This document shows positions 37,901-46,900 of a DNA stretch of 64,000 bases, in pieces (position 1 is the first letter of the stretch; each line of letters starts with the position of its first letter). Position numbers and translations under genes: made by a program. Where the stretch lies: the NCBI GenBank assembly GCA_002633005.1, contig NMRA01000447.1:80237-144236 (forward strand), written 5' to 3'. Under the pieces are notes generated by a model, which saw nothing but the letters and a program-made list of their open reading frames with translations, did no database searches and was not told the DNA's origin. Source of the stretch: Phoronis australis (taxonomy: Eukaryota > Phoronida > Phoronidae).

Positions 37901-40900
37901 CTGCAGAGTCGTAGTATTTGTCACCGCGGTTTGCAATCATACGAGCCGCCATTGAGGAAATCCACCACGCTATCCCAGACGCCCCGGCAATGTTGACAAT
38001 TTACGTTCCTCCGAAACATAAAGAGCAACTTCCGCTTTTCGAGGTGAAAGTCGTCGGCAACGCGGCAGTAAGAAAGAAATTTGCCGCGGAAATTCTATAT
38101 CAAATCCGATTTTTTTTTACGCGGAAATATAATAAAATACACGGACAGAACATTTGAAAAAAGCGGAAATCTGCGTTTCCGCGGAAAATTCCAAGCCCTG
38201 AATTTAGAATTTCACATGAAAATATATCTACTGACCGACTGAGTTAAATTTTTAAGTTTTGTAAACCCTTTGCTAAATCCACATACTGGTTGATAATGTC
38301 CTACACAACATTAAACTAATGAGATGACTATCCCAAATCACAAAGACTTACAGCATTGAGAGACTGCAAGCTGGACAACTCATCTTGCAATTCTGTGGTC
38401 CTATTTGTGGCGGTGTCGCGCTCTTCCTCCATCTGTGATAAATTAGTCCGCAAACTATGGCACTCTTGAGCAACCTGAATAAGTCAATCATTAAAACAAC
38501 ATTAAACAATGCGTTCACTCTAAAACCGAGGAAAACAATCAAATGGTTAGCTTCACTTGAACTTGATTGCACACATTCATTCTGCTGTGAATGGGCTAAC
38601 ATGAATGTTTTGGCATGAATAACTAACACAGTTGTAAAATATTATCATCCAATTCAAAGTAGGTTTGAATATATACAAGAATTTTAAGCATGATCATCAA
38701 CACATAAACAGCAACTTGGTTTATGTACAGTACAGGCACTGAATTATTAGACTCTCTCTGGTGTCTCTCCGGTCTAGCCACCCGGAGGCAGACCGGAGAG
38801 TGAGGCGTGAATCCACTGTGACAGCTGGCGTGAGCCTAAGCGTGACTGTACCTGGAGCTTACCGTGAGTTAGGCATGAGTTTACCTTCATCGCAGATGAT
38901 AAAGTAATTTATTCAGTAACTAGCAGTGATGTGTGTATTCTCATAGACTTTTGCTCATGTGAGGTTTAATTTTTTTGAAATCGTCACGTGCAGTAAAAGA
39001 CAAAAATTTCCGTCTAAAATCTTAAGTCACTTCAGAAAACAGACCTGTGGACTTTACTATTCACTTATATATAATTATTTATTTTTTATATAAACTAATA
39101 AAGAATTTTAACGCGCGTGTACATGGCGGAATTATTCAATTGCCTTCACGATATGAAGGAGCATAACATGTCAATTCTGAGCACATTGATCCCAAGTTCT
39201 GGCATCATGCGGAGAAAACTGATCACGCCCATGCATTTGACGAGTCAAACAGATGACCGCTATTATTATTTTAGTGAAGAAGTACCCCGGGGATACTGTG
39301 AACTCAGTCGAAACGCATGTACTACGGGGAGGGGGCTACAAATAATTGAACTGCACTACGGATTCAGGACTTTTAAGTCAAAACATTTGCCTGCAGTAAG
39401 GGATGGGTATGTCAGAAGGGCGGCCTATTGAAATTTTCTGTACGTCAGTGCGGTGCAAAAATTTACGGAGTGACACAATACTTCACAAGACGCGTAGGTT
39501 ATTTTTAGGGCGAATTAACTATATCCACCTGTGACAAGTTTCAAGGAGTCCACAGCCGTGTAAAGATGACTCTGGGCACAGGGTCGCATTTATTCGTATT
39601 TACTAACCGTGGTTACTGCACATGCTTGTCGTTGATGGGACTGGCTCTTAAGTCGTAAATTGAACATGTACATGTAAGTGTAACACAAGACGAGCTGAAG
39701 GAAGACGTTTGTATGAACAACAAGTGGAATTACAGAGTTAGTCGAAACCCAAGTGTGATAGATGACCGCTTGCAAAGATACTCTAAAATATACTATAATG
39801 TCTTTGCAACTTGACCGAAACGACAGGCAATCAAGACGTTACATGTATTTTTACTGATTAGCCCTGGTTCCCTTCCATGGTTACCACAGCTACCGAAGGC
39901 ATGAAGAAAGCCTGAGGTAAGCATGACGGAGGCGCGAAGAAAGCGTGAATGAGGCGTGAGGAAGGTGTTAACTAAACCGAAGGTAAGCGTGAGGACTACC
40001 CGGAGAGTAGGCGTGAGGCGACCGTGACTGATTTCTGTCACGCCTGTGTTCCAGTTGCCCTCCGGTCTGGCCAGGCGTGAGGTAGTCCGGACGAAGTCTA
40101 AAAATTCAGTGGCTGTACTGTACACTGTGGATCTAAATAATAAAATCTCGTAAGACTCTAACCTGATTATATTCCTTAGTTGTCTTCACAGCACTATCCT
40201 TGAGCTGCTTGATCTCTTCTTCCTAAAACAAACAATCAGTATTTCAGTGACGAAGTGGTAGTAATTAAAGTGAGGGAATGTATGTATCAAGTGTTAAATA
40301 ACTTATGTATATTAACAATCATGATTGTCTTAAAGCTGCATCTTGTTGCTGTTTAGCTGTCAATGTTGACCCGAAAGGTTTTGAGGTTGAAAAGCATAAC
40401 CATGTTCATTTGATCTAGAATTGTAGCTAAAGTAGCTGACAATTCAAGTCAAAGGCAATACGTCGACGCGCCATTTTCAAATTCACAGTTTTAGGTTGTG
40501 CAGTTGTGATAAGATCAGAAGCATTTCCTTGAGTCGCTGATGGTTTTGATTTTATTGTTGGTAACGGAAATAGCATCTGAGCACAGTAAGCAATATTACG
40601 GGACCGATGTCACAGTAAAAGGCCTTACTCGATTTTAGCCAGATGAACAGGGCGAAATGCGCTTTAAAGGAAAACTTCAGTGCCATCTTTGTTTTGATTT
40701 GGATGTTTTTGAGTGAAGGTCTAAATACAGCAAATTCTTACTTCTAAATTCACACAATGCACACCCAGTGGAGTTCACCAATTACTTGTTTGACCCAATT
40801 CCTTGCCTCAAATTTACATGATCATAGTTGCTGTTAAATATTACACACTATCAACATGACCGTTATCACATTGTTCGAGGATTAAATGTACCAGTGAACT

Positions 40901-43900
40901 AACAAGCAAATCAATCTAATTCTCAGTTGCAGAGGCAGCATACATTTAGTCATACTCTTAAATCCAAGAAAATGACACGCCCATCCAGCTAATCGAACAG
41001 TCAGTTTCCAAGACCAGGAAGCACTGCTTATCTGAGTAATGAACAAGCAGAGAGCAATTTTATACCTGTTAACAAACTAAATCATCAGTTGTGGGTTTTC
41101 TAGTAGAGAGCATCTGCATGACCGTTTTAAACCTGACTAACAATGACCCAGTGCTACTTACAAGCCTATCATTATCCTCCATGACTTTTTTGGCAAGATC
41201 AGACTCTTTCTGTAGTGAAGCCACCGTCTCTTCTAGGTCCATCACCTTTTTCCTACTAGCCTCAGTTTGTTGCTGCTGATGGAAACACAAGATCAACTCG
41301 GATGATTTCATCTGCGATGCTGCTGTCATTTTCAGATGCATTAGGGAACATTTGTCACCTTGCAAACACTTGGTGACATCACCAAAAACTTGACAACTTG
41401 ACACGCATCGTAATTGAAACTGGACTGGGTCCACTGTAACAACCTTTTAGGTGCGAGTATGCCAAAACAACAATCAGAAAAACTTGAAGAGAGTTACAGA
41501 TGCACGAGATAATAATAATTTTGGCAAATCTTTTAATGTACGAAAGTTTCTCAACACACATGCCATCCGATCACGCTCAAGTTAAATCCCACCACCTAAA
41601 ATGCCAGTCTTGCACTCCATAGAGCTAAGAAACTCACAAATATGCGAGATATCGCCATGCATAACAAGCAAAGTAAGTGATTGCACTTTACCCACTTAAT
41701 GCATGCATCTACAGAATGGAATGCATGCCTCAATTTCAACCACTCGAAAACACTGAACATTTTTCTATTAGTACTTTCAAACTGACAAAAAGTTTTCGGA
41801 CTGTTAAATGCTCCATTTTAATACTGCTTAGCAACAACTAAAGCATATTTTTTCGTGTAATGTGATAACATTCGGATCGTCAAATTAATTCCAAAAAATA
41901 ACAGAAAAGTAGCAAGTCGACACCTGGTTCAAGAAAAATTACAACACTGCCTACAACAAAACAGAAAGAAAAATGTTCTTATTTTCTCAACTTACCTGCA
42001 CAGTAGTTCCAGATCTACTCACTAGGTTGCACTCTAGTCTCAACCTCTCCTTGGCAGATTGTTTTATAATGTTTTCTAATTCTTCTTTATCTTCATATAT
42101 TTGATTATTCTAAAATGTATGCAATTCAAAAAATATGCAGGCAGGCGACAAAATGGCTTGGAATAGTTAGAGCATAACAACACTCTGGCATCTACTAAAC
42201 AGGCAAAAAACTTTTTGGAATTCGATATTATATCTATACACATAATTTGCCAGTATTTAAAGGAAAATCAAAGTCTGTGTTGTTATTTGATAGTAAAAAT
42301 TAAAATCAAAATGCTCGCTCATCTAACATTACAGAAACAATGTGGTCGGTTTAACTCATTTTTCCGCAATCCATTTCAGAGGGAAGCACAACCAACGACA
42401 GACTGCTGAACAGACGCTAATGGCATGTCAGTTCACTGATGCCGCATGCATACTTGACATGGTCCAATGTTGGAATACACTTAAGACTAGTCACAATTTG
42501 TAACACCAATGCAAATTGTTTCATCTTCCCCTTTATAGCCCCATCAACTGTCATACATTTTTCTTTTTTTTTGGGAGTGGAAGCCTTTGTTTTGTTTGTT
42601 TTTTAATATGACGAGCTAGCATTCCAAAATACGCTTAATAAACCCTTGGACAAAATGGAATTCAATGAATGCTTCAATGGGAAGATTCACAGCTGCTAAC
42701 TTGACCATTTTCAGTTTGAAGGTTGTGACTGTGGCTTGACCTTATTACAGTAGTCTGTAGCACACCCTTGAGAAAGAGCACATCGCTCGACACGTGGGCA
42801 TATTTTAATAAATATATTTTATTACCGATGCTCGTCACTTTAGTTTAACTAGTTTTACTAGTTGTATTTGTCTGTATAGATTGATTCTCAACCACTGGTC
42901 AAGAGACTTAAAGCAATCACTGAGTAATTACCTTACAAAAAGCGACAGACAGGTTTTAAGCAACAGAAATATCAAACACAAACACAAACATTCCTCTGCA
43001 AGTCTCCATTGACTGACAACATAGTACAACAGTCTGAGCACCACAAGCAACACCTCACCTCAACAGGTTGTGACAACTGTCCCAGCTGATCCATCAGTCT
43101 CTGACATTGCTGTCGAAGGCTGTCAATCTCTTTCTCCTTGGCAAGAGTTCCCTTGGCATGTTCAGCCAGATCTTTGGCTCGCTGTCGCGCGAACACTTTC
43201 TTCATATGGTCCACGTCATGAGAGTTAGCAGACTCGTCCGTCTTCTGCAAAGAGAAATTGCAGCCAGTATAGATAAGCCAGAGAAGTGTATTCATTCACC
43301 ATTACCATCAGTGTTAGGCTTTAGTTTTACTAGATTCAGAATGGGTTTACAGAATCCCTTTCACCATTACCATCAGTGTTAGGCTTTAGTTTTACTAGAT
43401 TCAGAATGGGTTTACAGAATCACTTTCACCATTACCATCAGTGTTAGGCTTTAGTTTTACTAGATTCAGAATGGGTTTACAGAATCATTTTCACCATTAC
43501 CATCAGTGTTAGGCTTTAGTTTTACTAGATTCAGAATGGGTTTACAGAATCCCTTTCACCATTACCATCAGTGTTAGGCTTTAGTTTTACTAGATTCAGA
43601 ATGGGTTTACAGAATCACTTTCACCATTACCATCAGTGTTAGGCTTTAGTTTTACTAGATTCAGAATGGGTTTACAGAATCACTTTTTGAGAAAAAATCA
43701 ATTTCAACAAAACAATTACATGAACTTCAACAAAAGCTATGATTCTAAATCCCATTGAAGAGGCAGCGTGGCCTAGTGGGATAAGTGTCGGCCTCCTTTG
43801 CTCAAGGACATGGGTTCGAGCCCCACTAGAACACACTGCTAGACCCTCGAGTCGATTCTTTAGCTCCTCAGTTTGGTTTTAACTACATAGTAATAAAGCA

Positions 43901-46900
43901 TAAAAATAGTTCCAAGTGATCTGTGCAACGAGCCCACCTGAGCGGCCTGGTACATTGTGTATAAGACCGCTTACAAATATTTCTTAATCCCTCATAACAG
44001 TGTACCTTTGTGTGAGATTGCTGAAGAGTTGTCACTTTTTGCTCCAATCTTCTGGCAATGGCCGCCAATTCAGCGTTACGTTTTTTAAGTTTCCTCATCT
44101 TTTCTTCAACTGGACCCTGTTCACTGAGTTTTCTTTTCTGAAAAACAGAAAGTCGACACTGTGGTCAATCAAATGGGACAAATCTGACAGATGCTTCAGG
44201 CTAACAAGAGGGACTTTCATATTACTTTGCTGCCTCGTTACCATGAGTACCAATGTGCAAGCGACTCCATCTCGTGTCTGTCGAAGGAACTAGCCTGGTT
44301 CCTCCAATATTCTTTTCTATGAACAGCTGTGTTAAAAGCTCAAATCCAGCGACTGTCGACGTAAGAAACACTACAAACTCAAGATTTCGAGTGAAAACTT
44401 TAGATTTCGAGATCAGAGTCGAACCTATAGCCTTAGTGCTGGGGTCATCAAGTGCAAACTGGGATAAGGATAACTAATAAAAATGTACTCGGGCAAAAAG
44501 AGCACAAAATAATAGACACTTATGTTGAGTTTGCACAAAAGTAGAACAGAAAATGACAAAAATAATTTTGAGTTCTACCCCAAGCCCTGATCTGAACTGA
44601 TACACTGAGCATTACTGAAGATTTTTGACATTAGGAGGAACTAAACTCAAAATCAACATGACTGGCACGGTGTCAGTATTAATAGGTAAAAATAATGTTG
44701 ACAGCAGAGCATCTGAAAGGAACCAAGTGGTACGTACAAGAGATTCATTTTCTGCCTTTAAACCTGAGATCCGATTGTCCACTTTAGAGGAATGCATAGC
44801 AGTTTCACTGGACCTCCTCCGGCCGATATCAGCTTTGTCGGGAGTGCTCTTAGTGTCCTGAAAGTAGACATTTTCAAACAATGATGAAACGAACCTTGTG
44901 CAGCACAGCCCCAAGACACGATAGGAGACACAATGTTGCCACCAACATACCTGATTAAAAAATCACAGGATAACATTTATATGTCTCTAAATGACCAGGA
45001 CATGTGTTATCTAAATCAATAAAGGATTATGTTGTTAGATTACGAATCCTTTTTGAACAAGACATTTATAACTTTTTAAGTCAAAGACCACCATATTCCA
45101 CATGTCTCCTGCTGGCCATACCTCAGTCTCAAGATGCTCTTACTACGCAGATGACTAGTCATGCTTGAACTGAAATACAGCTACCTTCTTTTGTCACCAA
45201 GGGGTCCATTTTTAATTCACACAACTCCCAAGGGTTATGTTTGAAGAACACAACATAAAACTACATGTATGNTTCTACCCCAAGCCCTGATCTGAACTGA
45301 TACACTGAGCATTACTGAAGATTTTTGACATAAGGAGGAACTAAACTCAAAATCAACATGACTGGCACGGTGTCAGTATTAATAGGTAAAAATATTGTTG
45401 ACAGCAGAGCATCTGAAAGGAACCAAGTGGTACGTACAAGAGATTCATTTTCTGCCTTTAAACCTGAGATCCGATTGTCCACTTTAGAGGAATGCATAGC
45501 AGTTTCACTGGACCTCCTGCGGCCGATATCAGCTTTGTCGGGAGTGCTCTTAGTGTCCTGAAAGTAGACATTTTCAAACAATGATGAAATGAACCTTGTG
45601 CAGCACAGCCCCAAGACACGATAGGAGACACAATGTTGCCACCAACATACCTGATTAAAAAATCACAGGATAACATTTATATGTCTCTAAATGACCAGCA
45701 CATGTGTTATATAAATCAATAAATGATTATGTTGTTAGATTACGAATCCTTTTTGAACAAGACATTTATAACTTTTTAAGTCAAAGACCACCATATTCCA
45801 CATGTCTCCTGCTGGCCATACCTCAGTCTCAAGATGCTCTTACTACGCAGATGACTCATCATGCTTGAACTGAAATACAGCTACCTTCTTTTGTCACCAA
45901 GGGGTCCATTTTTAATTCACACAACTCCCAAGGGTTATGTTTGAAAAACACAACATAAAACTACATGTATGCACTGCTTGCATTATTCCGGGGTTTCTTC
46001 ACATGTCTACAACAATTTCTACACCAGTCCTGGTGTCTGTTACAAGAAAAGTGACTTACGACTACGTTTTCAAAGATTTTACGCTTTGCTCAAGTAAGAT
46101 CAAGTTATTTTTGGAAATAGATGCGAGGAGCAGTCTTCAGTCATTTTTCACGTACAAGAGCCCAGAGTACACAATTCTAATCTTCTTTAAATAAACATTT
46201 TGATGATTGTTTATTCATATAATTACCCCATTGTTCCCATTGCTGGCATCGCTTAACCCCTCGCTACTATGGCTTAATGCCGACTTTCTCATGGACCTGT
46301 CGAGCAACCCCTTCTCATGTGTATCCCCAGCCAAGCTAAGAGAGCTCCCGTCCCGCGACACTTCTCGCTTAAGGCCCCGTTGTACATCCAGCTCAAGCCT
46401 CAGTTTACGAACTTGCGCCGCCTTATCCTTCTCGTCCATACTCTTCAGTCGATACTTCTCTTCCAGCTCTTGTTTGGCTGCCTTCAGGTGTTTCACTTCC
46501 TTTTGCAGCTTATGTACAATGTCCGACTGGTCAGATTTCTGCCCCAGCGCCTTCCTCTGCACCTCCAATGCCACCTTGACAGCATCCTCCTTCTCCTGAT
46601 TGAACTGTCTCTTAAGTTGCTTCACCTCTTCATCCTTATACTTCAAGACTTGCCGCAGCTCCACGTCTTTCTCGTGTGATAGCGACTCTTTCAATCGAGT
46701 CAACTCGCTCTGCTTATCCGCCTGACATCGTGCCTGATATGTCTCTGTCAATGTTGTCTTTTCGTATTCGTACTGCTCTCGTAGCTGTTTCATCTCCGCC
46801 ATCTTGTCCTTTTGGAAGTGCCGGATTTTGCTTCTTTCGATCTCCAACTCGGCTTTGTACTTGGCTATCTTTCGCTTCATCTCCTCGAACAGCTTGTGTT

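Larger units (their letters stand above)
44573..45971. repeat. 699-bp direct duplication across a single N (likely unmerged alleles)
   Basis: 44573-45271 and 45273-45971 are equal in length and differ at scattered single bases (about 1%). They are joined by one N at 45272. Each copy holds exon 2. Same interpretation as the duplication at 29898. Confidence 0.92.
29052..46226 (-). other. RIMBP2: Introns of the 5' half of RIM-BP (exons 1-12)
   Basis: Introns: 29052-29596, 30180-33593, 33753-36558, 36715-38351, 38475-40162, 40223-41161, 41276-41995, 42110-43058, 43245-44005, 44138-44737 and 44858-46226 (less if the duplicated copies are removed). Minisatellites, TIR elements, a SINE and the assembly duplications inside them are listed separately. 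Other parts (for example 33753-36558 and 40223-41161) show nothing beyond AT-rich intron sequence. Confidence 0.7.

Noticed and set aside
39117-39431. 104-codon plus-strand frame inside the 1.4-kb TIR element
   Set aside because: No recognised transposase or other motif; it spans no conserved signature and is probably chance.
46207-46679. Plus-strand frames of 120-130 codons opposite exon 1
   Set aside because: Shadow of the strongly coding minus-strand coiled-coil exon, with Leu/Ser/Phe-rich composition typical of antisense of Glu/Lys codons.
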